Shown one piece after another: positions 55,112 to 63,743 of a DNA stretch of 64,000 nt. Both the position numbers and the translations under genes were made by a program. Each line of letters begins with the position of its first letter. The first letter of the stretch is position 1. The DNA is taken from NCBI GenBank assembly GCA_030656615.1, contig JAUSOY010000005.1:1-64000 (forward strand), read 5' to 3'. The notes under the pieces were generated by a model. It ran no database searches. It saw nothing but the letters and a program-made list of their open reading frames with translations, and had not been told where the DNA came from. The DNA comes from Bacteroidales bacterium (lineage in GTDB: Bacteria > Bacteroidota > Bacteroidia > Bacteroidales > TTA-H9).

Positions 55112-55365
55112 GATACATATTTGTAGATGAGTCTTGGGAGGATTATTTGTATTGGCAAAAGACTGACAAGAAAATTTTATCGAAAATAAATGATTTGTTA
55201 AAAGACATTTCACGAACACCTTTTTCAGGCATTGGAAAACCAGAGCCATTGAAGCATAAATATAAAGGATTTTGGTCGCGCAGAATTGATGGTGAACACA
55301 GATTGATTTATAAAGTGAAAGACGATGATATATTAATTGCGAAATGCAGATTTCATTACGACTGA
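55108..55365 (+). CDS. yoeB: YoeB/Txe toxin (ribosome-dependent mRNA endonuclease)
   Basis: An 85-residue toxin that cleaves mRNA at the ribosomal A site. The catalytic residues known for E. coli YoeB are all present at the same positions: E46 (GKPEPLKH), R65 (EHRLIY) and H83-Y84 at the C-terminus (RFHYD). The similarity along the whole length is strong. It is paired with the preceding antitoxin. The toxin is apparently intact. Confidence 0.95.
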   Translation: MRYIFVDESWEDYLYWQKTDKKILSKINDLLKDISRTPFSGIGKPEPLKHKYKGFWSRRIDGEHRLIYKVKDDDILIAKCRFHYD

Positions 55366-55379
55366 AGTTGAATAAAAAC

Positions 55380-55425
55380 AGTTGCTAATAAATAGGAATA
55401 TGAGTGGTGCGCAGCACCCAGCGAT
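55380..55425 (+). repeat. Island repeat R2, copy b (5' part only)
   Basis: Begins AGTTGCTAATAAATAGGAAT after the toxin gene and includes the hairpin GGTGC-GCA-GCACC. It ends at GCGAT, where R3a begins; in R2a the corresponding place continues into ATTAAACCC. Confidence 0.85.
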
Positions 55426-55553
55426 TATTACATGTTGAAATATATCTCGACTTCGCTCGATAAAGCGCATTTGCAAGATTTCCAGCATTTTTTCAGAACT
55501 TCGTTACCAGAAGAATTTCTTTTCCTTCGCCAAGAGGAAATGACTATTTTTAT
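55426..55553 (+). repeat. Island repeat R3, copy a
   Basis: About 128 bp, similar to 56765-56893. Shared blocks include TATCTCGACTTCGCTCGATA, TTTTTTCAGAACTTCGTTAC and AGAGGAAATGACTATTTTTA. It contains GAACTTCGTTACCA (GTT at 55503), resembling the R1 end GAACTGCCGTTACCA. Confidence 0.88.
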
Positions 55554-55570
55554 TGCTTGATATAGAAACA

Positions 55571-56584
55571 GTGAACAACAATCAACAAAATATAATCATT
55601 TATGAAACGGCCGATGGCAAAGCATCCGTAGCATTGTATGCCAAAGACGGCAATATTTGGATGAACCAAAATCAACTTGCAGAACTTTTTGCCACCTCTG
55701 TTCCAAACATTAGCATGCACATATCAAATATACTGAAAGAAGGAGAGTTAGAGCAAAATTCAGTTGTTAAGGATTACTTAACAACTGCCGCCGACGGCAA
55801 AGAATACAACGTTACTTTTTATTCCCTCGATATTATTTTGGCAATTGGTTTTCGGGTTCGGAGCAAACGTGGCACACAGTTTAGAATTTGGGCAAATAAA
55901 AACCTGAAAGAATATATGGTAAAAGGGTTTGTGATGGATGATGAACGTTTAAAAAATCCAGACGGCAGACCCGACTATTTCGATGAATTATTGGAACGAA
56001 TACGGGATATTCGTGCATCGGAAAAACGTTTTTATCAAAAAATCAGAGATATGTTTGCACTTAGCAGCGATTATGATGCAGATGATAAATCAACGCAAAT
56101 GTTCTTTGCTGAAACGCAAAATAAACTTCATTATGCTGTAACCGGACAAACGGCTGCCGAGTTGATAGTTTCAAGGGCAAATGCTGAAAAACCGAATATG
56201 AATTTAAGCTCGTGGAAAGGTTCTATTGTAAGAAAACAAGACATTTATATTGCCAAAAATTACCTGACCCACGACGAAATAGATACGTTAAATCGATTAG
56301 TTGTTATCTTTCTTGAAAGTGCCGAATTGAGAGCCAAAAACAGAATGGACATTACAATGGATTTTTGGCGTGAGAATGTTGACAGAATCCTCGATTTTCA
56401 GGACAAGAAAATATTGAAACACCAGGGTTCGATAAGTAAGGCAGAGATGGAAAAGCAAGTAAGTGAGATTTATATAAGCTTTGACAAAAGGAGAACGGAA
56501 TTTGAGGCACTTCAAGCTGACCAGGAAGATTTGGAAGAATTAAAAAAATTAGAACAAGAGGTAAAAAACAAAAAGAAGGAATAA
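55571..56584 (+). CDS. RhuM-family protein
   Basis: A 337-residue protein of the RhuM virulence-associated family, found on islands and near restriction or toxin genes; molecular role not known. N-terminal winged-helix-like region (IYETADGKASVALYAKDGNIWMNQNQLAELFATSVPNISMHISNILKEGEL), a central EYNVTFYSLDIILAIGFRVRSKRGTQFRIWANKNLKEYMVKGFVMDDERL, and a helical C-terminus. GTG 55571 gives the family-like start (MNNNQQNIIIYE); TTG 55553 is an alternative. Third payload of the repeat-bounded island. Confidence 0.88.
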   Translation: MNNNQQNIIIYETADGKASVALYAKDGNIWMNQNQLAELFATSVPNISMHISNILKEGELEQNSVVKDYLTTAADGKEYNVTFYSLDIILAIGFRVRSKRGTQFRIWANKNLKEYMVKGFVMDDERLKNPDGRPDYFDELLERIRDIRASEKRFYQKIRDMFALSSDYDADDKSTQMFFAETQNKLHYAVTGQTAAELIVSRANAEKPNMNLSSWKGSIVRKQDIYIAKNYLTHDEIDTLNRLVVIFLESAELRAKNRMDITMDFWRENVDRILDFQDKKILKHQGSISKAEMEKQVSEIYISFDKRRTEFEALQADQEDLEELKKLEQEVKNKKKE

Positions 56585-56669
56585 TGAGCTTATTGGATTG
56601 AGCTTGCCAACCCCAACGCACAGGGCACTGCAAAATTGATAGCTAATTGATTGAAAATGAATAAATGCC

Positions 56670-56764
56670 AGTTGGCAATAAATAGGAATATGTGGAGTGC
56701 CCAATTCCGAAAGCTTTCGGAAGCAGCGATGCTTCGATACGCCCTTCGGGCTACTCAGTAATCT
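56670..56764 (+). repeat. Island repeat R2, copy c (5' part, with extra sequence)
   Basis: Begins AGTTGGCAATAAATAGGAAT and contains the 14-bp palindrome CCGAAAGCTTTCGG. It then carries a common CGATACGCCCTTCGGGCTAC block not present in R2a, and runs into R3b. Confidence 0.85.
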
Positions 56765-56893
56765 TATTACATGTTGAACCATATCTCGACTTCGCTCGAT
56801 ACAGCGCATTTTCAAGATTTCCAGCGTTTTTTCAGAACTTCGTTACCAGAAAAGTTTCTTTTCCTATGCCCAGAGGAAATGACTATTTTTATT
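56765..56893 (+). repeat. Island repeat R3, copy b
   Basis: Matches R3a over about 128 bp and splits R2c from R2d. It contains GAACTTCGTTACCA with GTT at 56842. No gene follows it before the carboxylase end. Confidence 0.88.
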
Positions 56894-57017
56894 CAGGTGA
56901 TTAAACCCAGAATCATTAAATCTCTGAATCTCAGAATCTTTGAATTCTTGTAAACAATTTCACCCATCACTCATTAACCATCGGGTTAGGGATGGCACTA
57001 TATCACAAAGGAATATT
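56894..57017 (+). repeat. Island repeat R2, copy d (3' part)
   Basis: Matches the 3' part of R2a (54453-54578) with small indels, through TCACCCATCACTCATTAACC and CACTATATCACAAAGGAATA. It overlaps the final 15 bp of the carboxyltransferase gene. Confidence 0.88.
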
Positions 57018-58538
57018 CCCATGTTTCCGGGGTGGATTGGGTTTGTTTTTATTCTGAGACATTTCCAGTGCCTGTATCAATTTCTGACGGGTTTGGCGAG
57101 GATAGATAATTTCATCAATATATCCCAGACTGGCAGCTTTATAAGGACTGGCGAAGGTTGTTTTATAATCATCCACAGCTTTCGCTCTTTCTTCAGGGTT
57201 TAATTTGTTTTTGTAAATGATGTTAACGGCTCCTTCCGGGCCCATAACGGCTATTTCGGCTGTGGGATAGGCATAGTTTACATCAGCTCCAATATGTTTG
57301 CTCGACATTACATCATAAGCGCCACCATAAGCTTTTCGGGTAATTAATGTTATTTTTGGTACAGTAGCCTCTGCAAATGCATATAAAAGTTTGGCTCCCT
57401 GACGGATAATCCCACCAAATTCCTGAACAGTACCGGGTAAGAAGCCTGGAACATCCACAAATGTAATTAGTGGAATATTAAAGGCATCGCAGAAACGGAC
57501 AAAGCGTGCTGCTTTTACCGATGCATTGATATCGAGCACACCTGCCAGCATTGCGGGCTGGTTGGCAACAATACCTACAGAGCGTCCGCCAAGTCTTCCA
57601 AATCCACAGATAATGTTCTCGGCATAATATGGCATCACTTCAAAGAAATTATGTTCATCCACTACTGTGGTGATAATTTCCTTCATATCATAGGGTTTGT
57701 TTGGGTCTTCCGGAACAAGGCCCTGAAGTTTTTCATCTTCGCGGGTAATACTGTCAGAGCAGGGTTTTATGGGAGGATCTTCCATGTTGTTCGATGGCAG
57801 GAAGCTGATCAGTTCGCGCAGCATAATCATGGCCTGTTCATCATCATCGGCTAAAAAATGAGCCACACCACTTTTGGAATTATGAGTCAGTGCGCCACCC
57901 AATTCGTCTTTGGTTACTTCTTCGTGGGTAACGGTTTTGATAACATCGGGGCCGGTAACAAACATATAACTCGAGTCTTTTACCATCAGGATAAAATCGG
58001 TAATGGCCGGAGAATAGACAGCTCCACCGGCACAAGGGCCGAGTATGGCCGAAATTTGAGGAACTACTCCCGACGACATAACATTTCGGTAAAAAATATC
58101 AGCGTATCCGCCAAGACTTTCCACGCCTTCCTGAATACGTGCACCTCCAGAATCGTTAAGACCAATAATGGGGGAGCCCATACGTATGGCTAAATCCATT
58201 ACTTTAACAATTTTGTCAGCATTGGCACGGCTTAAAGAACCGCCAAATACCGTAAAATCCTGAGCGAATACAAAAATTTGCCTTCCGTCTATTTTTCCAT
58301 AACCGGTTACAACTCCATCACCCATTACTTTTTGCTTGTCCATGTCGAAGTCGGTGGCCCTATGGGTCACGAATTTGTCGAGTTCAACAAAGGAACCAGG
58401 GTCCAGTAAATCATTTAATCGCTCGCGGGCTGTTTTACGGCCAGCAGCATGTTGTTTATCAATTCTATCTTGTCCGCCGCCCAATTCGGCCGCGAGGTGA
58501 TTTTTCTCGAGCTGTTCTAATTTTTTTTCAATTGACAT
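57003..58538 (-). CDS. Acyl-CoA (propionyl-CoA) carboxylase carboxyltransferase subunit
   Basis: A 511-residue crotonase-fold carboxyltransferase: N-half with [36 protein letters not shown] and [17 protein letters not shown]-half with [13 protein letters not shown] and [13 protein letters not shown]. It matches the PccB/MmdA-type beta subunit, which moves CO2 from biotin to propionyl-CoA or a similar acyl-CoA. It is the last gene of a minus-strand operon and lies 26 nt after the biotin carrier. Its last codons overlap the island repeat copy R2d. A decarboxylase use (MmdA) cannot be excluded, but the biotin carboxylase gene in the operon favours carboxylation. Confidence 0.92.
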   Translation of the reverse strand: MSIEKKLEQLEKNHLAAELGGGQDRIDKQHAAGRKTARERLNDLLDPGSFVELDKFVTHRATDFDMDKQKVMGDGVVTGYGKIDGRQIFVFAQDFTVFGGSLSRANADKIVKVMDLAIRMGSPIIGLNDSGGARIQEGVESLGGYADIFYRNVMSSGVVPQISAILGPCAGGAVYSPAITDFILMVKDSSYMFVTGPDVIKTVTHEEVTKDELGGALTHNSKSGVAHFLADDDEQAMIMLRELISFLPSNNMEDPPIKPCSDSITREDEKLQGLVPEDPNKPYDMKEIITTVVDEHNFFEVMPYYAENIICGFGRLGGRSVGIVANQPAMLAGVLDINASVKAARFVRFCDAFNIPLITFVDVPGFLPGTVQEFGGIIRQGAKLLYAFAEATVPKITLITRKAYGGAYDVMSSKHIGADVNYAYPTAEIAVMGPEGAVNIIYKNKLNPEERAKAVDDYKTTFASPYKAASLGYIDEIIYPRQTRQKLIQALEMSQNKNKPNPPRKHGNIPL

Positions 58539-58564
58539 GTTTAACTATGAATTGGTGGTGATTT

Positions 58565-59068
58565 TTACTCCATTACAATAAGAACCTGTTTTCCGTCAAC
58601 GGTATCATTTTCTTTCACTCTTACTTCGGTGACAATACCGTCCGATTTGGCTTTAAATTCGCTTTCCATTTTCATGGCCGAAATAATGATGAGTGTTTGA
58701 CCCTCTTTTACTTCATCTCCTGGTTTTGTGAGAATACTAATGACTTTACCAGGCATTGGGGAGATGATGGATTTTTCGCCTTCGAGGGCTAATCCTTTTT
58801 CTCTGTTCTGACGGTAACGGGTTTCGGCGTCAATAATCTCGGCTTCGTAAGAATGCCGATATGTATTTACGGTATATTGTTTTAAATTGTTTCCGGGAAT
58901 TAGTTCAATATTAAAGGAAATTCCATTAAGCAAAACGGAATATACGTCTTGTTCTACCATCAGAATGTCAGCTTCATATTCTTTTCCATCCACGCGTATA
59001 ATCGCTCGTGATTCGGCCCGGCTCATCAGCTCCACATTGGCTATTCGATCGTTTAGTTTTATTTCCAT
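58565..59068 (-). CDS. Biotin carboxyl carrier protein
   Basis: A 167-residue protein whose C-terminal biotinyl domain (about 98-167) contains the biotinylation site K133 in IISAMKMESEF, with the preceding thumb-like SPMPGKVISILTKPGDEV. The N-terminal ~95 residues form an extra beta-rich domain that probably contacts the other subunits. It overlaps the DoxX gene by 10 nt and is followed 26 nt later by the carboxyltransferase. Confidence 0.93.
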   Translation of the reverse strand: MEIKLNDRIANVELMSRAESRAIIRVDGKEYEADILMVEQDVYSVLLNGISFNIELIPGNNLKQYTVNTYRHSYEAEIIDAETRYRQNREKGLALEGEKSIISPMPGKVISILTKPGDEVKEGQTLIIISAMKMESEFKAKSDGIVTEVRVKENDTVDGKQVLIVME

Positions 59069-59529
59069 ATTCCGTTGTTTGGATGTTCGGTATCCTGTAA
59101 GGACTTATTTTTATTTGAAAAGTAACGGTCCAGTGAAAATTTTCCGGGACCTGTAAATAATAGCATTACATAAATGAAAAGGTAAACAAATGCCAGCTCT
59201 TTTTGCTGAAATGCATCACCACTATGAATAAGGCTTATCGCCACAATCATGGTTATTATTAGCGGGATTATAGCCAGGCGTGTAAATAGTCCAAAAATCA
59301 ATAACAGGCTGCAAAATACTTCGGCAAAAATGGTGAGCATGAGTGAGAGGGTACTTCCAATCCCCAGTGGATCGGGAAATGCAATAAATAATACAGTATA
59401 ATTCATGTATTTTGGCCATCCATGAGATGACAACATCACCATACCTGTAGCTATCCGTAGTATATTAATAACTATTTCGTTGGCCCAGGAGGGACGCCAT
59501 GCGCTGAAGAAGATTTTTTTGGAATTCAT
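59059..59529 (-). CDS. DoxX-family membrane protein
   Basis: A 156-residue protein with four membrane helices (about 15-35, 60-85, 88-108, 118-137) and the family pattern RIATGMVMLSSHGWPKYMNY. It overlaps the biotin carrier gene by 10 nt and starts 10 nt after the biotin carboxylase, so it is inside the carboxylase operon. DoxX proteins are linked to quinone or redox systems in some species; no link to carboxylation is known to me. Confidence 0.85.
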   Translation of the reverse strand: MNSKKIFFSAWRPSWANEIVINILRIATGMVMLSSHGWPKYMNYTVLFIAFPDPLGIGSTLSLMLTIFAEVFCSLLLIFGLFTRLAIIPLIITMIVAISLIHSGDAFQQKELAFVYLFIYVMLLFTGPGKFSLDRYFSNKNKSLQDTEHPNNGIWK

Positions 59530-59539
59530 TTTGCGATTA

Positions 59540-61048
59540 TCAGATTCTTAAAACGGACCGTCTTCTTCCGTATTCTTTCCATAGATTTCCTCTGAGACCC
59601 GAAGGTCGGCTGGGTTCCACTTTTTTGAGCTCGTCCAGGTAGTGGATAAAGGCGGTCATTATGGCAACGTCTTCACACTGCATATTACAGGTATCTTTGG
59701 ATAGAAGGAAGTCGATATTATTTTCGATGAAATGTGTATTGTACTTTGCATTAACAAAGTCAGGAGCCAGCATTATACGTTCGAGGAATGGGATGGATGT
59801 TTTTACACCGGTTATTTTATACGCCAGTAAAGCCCTTCGCATGCGGGCGATGGCTTCATCTCTGGTTCCAGCCCATACAATGAGTTTAGAAATCATTGGA
59901 TCATAAAACATCGGTATTTCATAGCCTTCATAAACATAACCATCATGACGTATTCCTAGGCCAAGCGGTTCAGTGATATGACGTATTTTTCCGGGAGAAG
60001 GCATAAAATTATTCTCCGGGTCTTCGGCATAAATTCTGCATTCAATGGCATGGCCATTTTGTCGGAGTTCGCTTTGTTTCAGCGTTAAAACATCGCCATT
60101 GGCAATACGTATTTGTTCTTTTACTAGATCAACACCAACCACCCTTTCGGTAATGGGATGCTCAACCTGTAGGCGGGTGTTCATTTCCAGGAAGTAATAG
60201 TTTAAATTATCATCCACGATAAACTCAATGGTTCCTGCACCATAATAATTTACAGCACGTGCTGCCGCAACGGCTTGTGCACCCATTTCATTCCTGATTT
60301 TGTCGGTCATAATGGGGGAGGGCGTTTCCTCTACCACTTTTTGATGCCGACGCTGAACGGAGCATTCTCTTTCAAATAAATGAATGGTGTTTCCGTGTTT
60401 GTCGGCCAGAATTTGAAATTCGATATGGTGAGGCGATTCGATATATTTTTCGATGTACACAGAATCGTCGCCAAAAGATGATTTTGCTTCGGAGCGGGCA
60501 GCCCTTAATGACGATTTAATACTATCATTATCCTTAACCATGCGCATTCCTTTTCCACCACCCCCGGCTGAGGCTTTAATCATCACGGGTAGACCAATCT
60601 CACCAATAATTCGTAATGCTTCTTCTTCTGAATTAATCGCTTCCATAGTTCCAGGAACTACTGAAACACCTGCGGCCATCATGGTTTTACGTGCTGTAAT
60701 TTTATCGCCCATGGTTGAAATGGCGTAAGCCGACGGGCCAATGAATATAATATCCTCTTCTTCGCAGCGCGATGAAAATTTCGCATTTTCTGACAAAAAG
60801 CCATAACCAGGATGTATGGCATCTGATCCGCATTCTTTCGCCACATTTATTATGGCCTCCATATTTAAATAGGATTGTGAGGATGGTGCAGGTCCAATGC
60901 AATAGGCTTCATCAGCATAACGAACATGATAGGATGAACGGTCAGCTTCTGAAAAAACAGCTACAGACCTGATACCCAGTTCGCGGCAGGAACGCATTAC
61001 TCGTACAGCGATTTCGCCGCGGTTGGCAACTAAAACTTTATTAATCAT
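59540..61048 (-). CDS. accC: Biotin carboxylase subunit of acyl-CoA carboxylase
   Basis: A 502-residue ATP-grasp enzyme that carboxylates biotin using ATP and bicarbonate. Motifs: MINKVLVANRGEIAVRVMR at the N-terminus, the glycine-rich lid MIKASAGGGGKGMRM, EKYIESPHHIEFQILADKHG, EMNTRLQVEHPITE with the catalytic Glu and Arg, and a C-terminal biotin carboxylase domain. The ~50 extra C-terminal residues are seen in PccA-like subunits. First gene of the operon on the minus strand; no clear promoter recognised upstream. Confidence 0.94.
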   Translation of the reverse strand: MINKVLVANRGEIAVRVMRSCRELGIRSVAVFSEADRSSYHVRYADEAYCIGPAPSSQSYLNMEAIINVAKECGSDAIHPGYGFLSENAKFSSRCEEEDIIFIGPSAYAISTMGDKITARKTMMAAGVSVVPGTMEAINSEEEALRIIGEIGLPVMIKASAGGGGKGMRMVKDNDSIKSSLRAARSEAKSSFGDDSVYIEKYIESPHHIEFQILADKHGNTIHLFERECSVQRRHQKVVEETPSPIMTDKIRNEMGAQAVAAARAVNYYGAGTIEFIVDDNLNYYFLEMNTRLQVEHPITERVVGVDLVKEQIRIANGDVLTLKQSELRQNGHAIECRIYAEDPENNFMPSPGKIRHITEPLGLGIRHDGYVYEGYEIPMFYDPMISKLIVWAGTRDEAIARMRRALLAYKITGVKTSIPFLERIMLAPDFVNAKYNTHFIENNIDFLLSKDTCNMQCEDVAIMTAFIHYLDELKKVEPSRPSGLRGNLWKEYGRRRSVLRI

Positions 61049-61193
61049 TTGGGTCTTGATTGATTTAGGACGGCAAAATACACATTGTTTCTAAAACAAA
61101 TGTAAATATGTATATTAATAAATGTTAAAAAATAATACAGCAAATATTACCGGCTTATCGATACAATGCTACACTGTCTTAACAATTCTTCAC

Positions 61194-61201
61194 TATATTT
61201 G
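61194..61201 (+). promoter_or_regulatory. Candidate -7 element of the small membrane protein
   Basis: TATATTTG matches TAnnTTTG, 45 bp before ATG 61247. No -33 partner is recognised. Confidence 0.3.
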
Positions 61202-61246
61202 TTTATTATTAATGATGTTGTTATCTTAGCCTCTCATCCACAAGAA

Positions 61247-61387
61247 ATGAAAAGAGAAACGGCCGAAAATAGTAAATTCCTGAGGGTCATAGTAATCGTG
61301 TTCGTAATGGAGCAGGTAATATTTATGGCTTATGTTATCATGAAAAAGGGTACTGCTATTATTGATTATATTTCGAGCTTGTTTTAA
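61247..61387 (+). CDS. Small single-pass membrane protein, hypothetical
   Basis: A 46-residue frame: short charged N-terminus (MKRETAENSKF), one hydrophobic helix (LRVIVIVFVMEQVIFMAYVIM), then KKGTAIIDYISSLF. It lies in a 537-bp gap and has a -7 element upstream. The longer frame from 61166 adds residues of no clear meaning. Coding is plausible but unproven. I see nothing else in 61388-61585. Confidence 0.35.
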   Translation: MKRETAENSKFLRVIVIVFVMEQVIFMAYVIMKKGTAIIDYISSLF

Positions 61388-61585
61388 TGATCATACCCTC
61401 CGTTCAGTTTATTTAAGCAGTTTTAATCGAGTAGTGCAGGCATTTGTACGATTTGGCAGACTTTATAGTGTGCCAATTTTTTTGTGGCAGCTACAAATCT
61501 TATGCAATAGTTCTGAATAAATTTTAGGAAAGAATGCCCACTATTCTTATCGCCTGATTCGATAAAAGGATCGTTTTCAGCGGAC

Positions 61586-62359
61586 TTAAATGTCTTTATT
61601 ATCGGTCAAAATCAGATTGTGAAGAAAATATATCTCAGGAGATTTTACTGGTTTTGGTGATGAAAACGCCATAAAAAAACTCTTATATTTCATGCTTAAA
61701 ACCTCATAGTCTGTATTAAAGGCCTTATGAAGTCCTTTGTCATTGGGGCTAATTGGATTTTCACCATTTAATACCTGAATACGGTGCAGATACTCTGTTA
61801 TCCCAAGACCGCATGCTTTTAGTGCGGCTTCTTTTCGGGTCCAGTATCGATAAAACTGATCCTGTCCTTTTTCGATGATGCTTTTACATTCAGCCATGCT
61901 GAAGAATTTTCCCGATATGGCATGAAAATCGGTTTCCGGAGATATTTTCTCAATGTCGGCGCCTATGGGTGATTGCGTAGAGAAGGCTATTAATATTTGA
62001 TGATCAGAGTCGGAAATATTGAAATGAATGGGCAGAGGATAATCCAGAATGGGTTTCCCATTCGAACCCTGAATAATGGGCACTTCCTTTTCTGAAATAT
62101 TAAGTTTTCTTGATAATACCATACGGAGTAGCGCATGATTAAGAATGTATGCAGAACGTTGAACCGGCCTTCGGTATGCCATAGCCCGTGCGGCCTCCTG
62201 TGTTGTTAGCTTCGCATATAATATACTCTCATCAACTCCAATACTTTGTGTTGACGCAAGTATAAGAATAGGAGTGCCTGAAGATGGAATATCTGAAATA
62301 TAGCGGGTTTCGATGATGGGCAGTTCAATATCCCCGCAAAATAAAGCAACAGTTTTCAA
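61586..62359 (-). CDS. 4'-phosphopantetheinyl transferase superfamily protein
   Basis: A 257-residue Sfp-type enzyme that moves phosphopantetheine from CoA to carrier proteins. Metal and substrate motifs: GADIE (D135, E137) and WTRKEA (W173-A178) with KACGLGI. The upstream F-N-x-S-H motif is FNISDSD here, so the usual His is Asp. Sfp-type enzymes serve fatty acid, polyketide or non-ribosomal peptide carriers; none is visible nearby. It is likely to be the cell's general transferase or a paralogue of AcpS. It is monocistronic as far as can be seen. Confidence 0.88.
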   Translation of the reverse strand: MKTVALFCGDIELPIIETRYISDIPSSGTPILILASTQSIGVDESILYAKLTTQEAARAMAYRRPVQRSAYILNHALLRMVLSRKLNISEKEVPIIQGSNGKPILDYPLPIHFNISDSDHQILIAFSTQSPIGADIEKISPETDFHAISGKFFSMAECKSIIEKGQDQFYRYWTRKEAALKACGLGITEYLHRIQVLNGENPISPNDKGLHKAFNTDYEVLSMKYKSFFMAFSSPKPVKSPEIYFLHNLILTDNKDI

Positions 62360-62472
62360 AATGGCGAATTTACCTTTTTCGGCTGCAAAAATACGGATAC
62401 TTCATGGCTCATTGATTATTGAATTGTAAATTCTTTATATCTTTTCTCTGGTGTATGACTTGATATAAAAAA

Positions 62473-62498
62473 CGAATGCCGGTATTTACCAGCATTCG
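62473..62498 (-). terminator. Terminator after the EEP-family gene
   Basis: Stem CGAATGCCGGT / ACCAGCATTCG with one mismatch, 4-nt loop. On the minus strand it is followed by six T residues. Confidence 0.75.
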
Positions 62499-62518
62499 TG
62501 TACATTATAGAATAAAAC

Positions 62519-63556
62519 TTATAATTCTTTTACCAAAAAAAGATAGACGGGAAAATGATCGCTATACCCACCAATATACGTTCCGCCAGCAAAACTTCTC
62601 CAGGGATAACCGGCATATTGTCCTTCTTTCTGCAATAAAAAGCGCTCGTTAAATACACGGGCTTTGTAAAATTTATATGAATTGCGGTCTTTTCCGAGTA
62701 GAGGTTCGCTGACAATGATTTGGTCGAAAAGATTCCAGGCGTCGCGGTAAGCCAGCGAACCAATTCCATCTTTAAAGAGCTGGTAATATGGGTTGAATAA
62801 ACCGCCTTTTTGTACATCTTTTTCTTTGCCACTGACTTTTAAATGCTCGATCAGGCTTGGGTCGATGGGGTCATCATTTAAATCGCCCATGACCATAATT
62901 TTTGATTGTGGATCAATGGCATAGAGTGAATCAACAATTTTACGGGTCAGTTTACCTGCTTCTGCACGGTATTCGGGGCCGGCGCGTCGCGATGGCCAAT
63001 GATTGACAATAAAATGAACTTTATCACCATCCAGTTTTCCGCTAACAACCAATTGGTCGCGCGATTTCCAGCTATTATTCCATGGAACACTTAATCGGAC
63101 TGAGGTGGCTGCTTCGGGCCGGAATGCTGTTTTTTTATAGAGAAGTCCCACATCTACACCACGGCCATCCGGAGAATCAAAATGAATGATACCATATCCA
63201 AGCTTTTTCATCTCGGGGGTATTAATCAGGTCTTCCATAACCTGACGGTTTTCTATTTCGCTTAATCCAATGATTGTTGGACCATTCTTTACCAATTCAC
63301 TGCCAATTTTACTCAGGACTTCCGAAAGGTGGCTTAGCTTTTCATTGTATTTGGAAGAATTCCAACGGTTTGCACCATTGGGTAAAAACTCGGCATCATC
63401 GGTATCGGGACTATCGATGGTATCGAAAAGATTTTCTACATTGTAAAAGGCAATGCAAGCCGTACGGATTTTATTTTGCTGTGCCTGGCATGAATAATTG
63501 AGCAAAAATCCAGCAAACAGTAGGAGTGTAAAGAGTCGGTTTGGATAGAATTTCAT
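62519..63556 (-). CDS. Exported endonuclease/exonuclease/phosphatase-family protein
   Basis: A 345-residue metallophosphodiesterase fold with a signal peptide (residues 1-25, LLLFAGFLLNYSCQAQ; lipidation of C23 is possible but the lipobox is weak). Fold motifs in order: ACIAFYNVENLFDTID, GLSEIENRQ (metal-binding Glu), HFIVNHWPSRRAG, MVMGDLNDDPIDPS and the final SDHFPVYLFL (catalytic Asp-His). Such secreted members may degrade DNA or phosphoesters; the substrate is open. Divergent from the partial receptor-like gene to the right. Confidence 0.9.
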   Translation of the reverse strand: MKFYPNRLFTLLLFAGFLLNYSCQAQQNKIRTACIAFYNVENLFDTIDSPDTDDAEFLPNGANRWNSSKYNEKLSHLSEVLSKIGSELVKNGPTIIGLSEIENRQVMEDLINTPEMKKLGYGIIHFDSPDGRGVDVGLLYKKTAFRPEAATSVRLSVPWNNSWKSRDQLVVSGKLDGDKVHFIVNHWPSRRAGPEYRAEAGKLTRKIVDSLYAIDPQSKIMVMGDLNDDPIDPSLIEHLKVSGKEKDVQKGGLFNPYYQLFKDGIGSLAYRDAWNLFDQIIVSEPLLGKDRNSYKFYKARVFNERFLLQKEGQYAGYPWRSFAGGTYIGGYSDHFPVYLFLVKEL

Positions 63557-63743
63557 GGAGTCGTTTATGAAAAATTGTTCGCAAAGATAATTCTTTGGTA
63601 AAGACCATTATAAGAATCATAATTATTCTTTTACTATTTTTATCATATATTATCGTTAAAAGCGATATTGATGCGTTTTTTTTCGTTCATTTGCAGTCCT
63701 TTTTTTAAAAAAGGATAAAATATAGCCAGATTAATTCAAGCAC

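Noticed and set aside
53118-57017. Reading the island as a standard integron
   Set aside because: No integrase is visible, and the sites lack the canonical attC pair ending in AAC/GTT and in most cases are far longer. I keep the cassette-like logic but not the name.
61166-61246. Longer start for the small membrane protein
   Set aside because: This part overlaps the candidate promoter and adds no recognisable feature; the shorter ATG is used.
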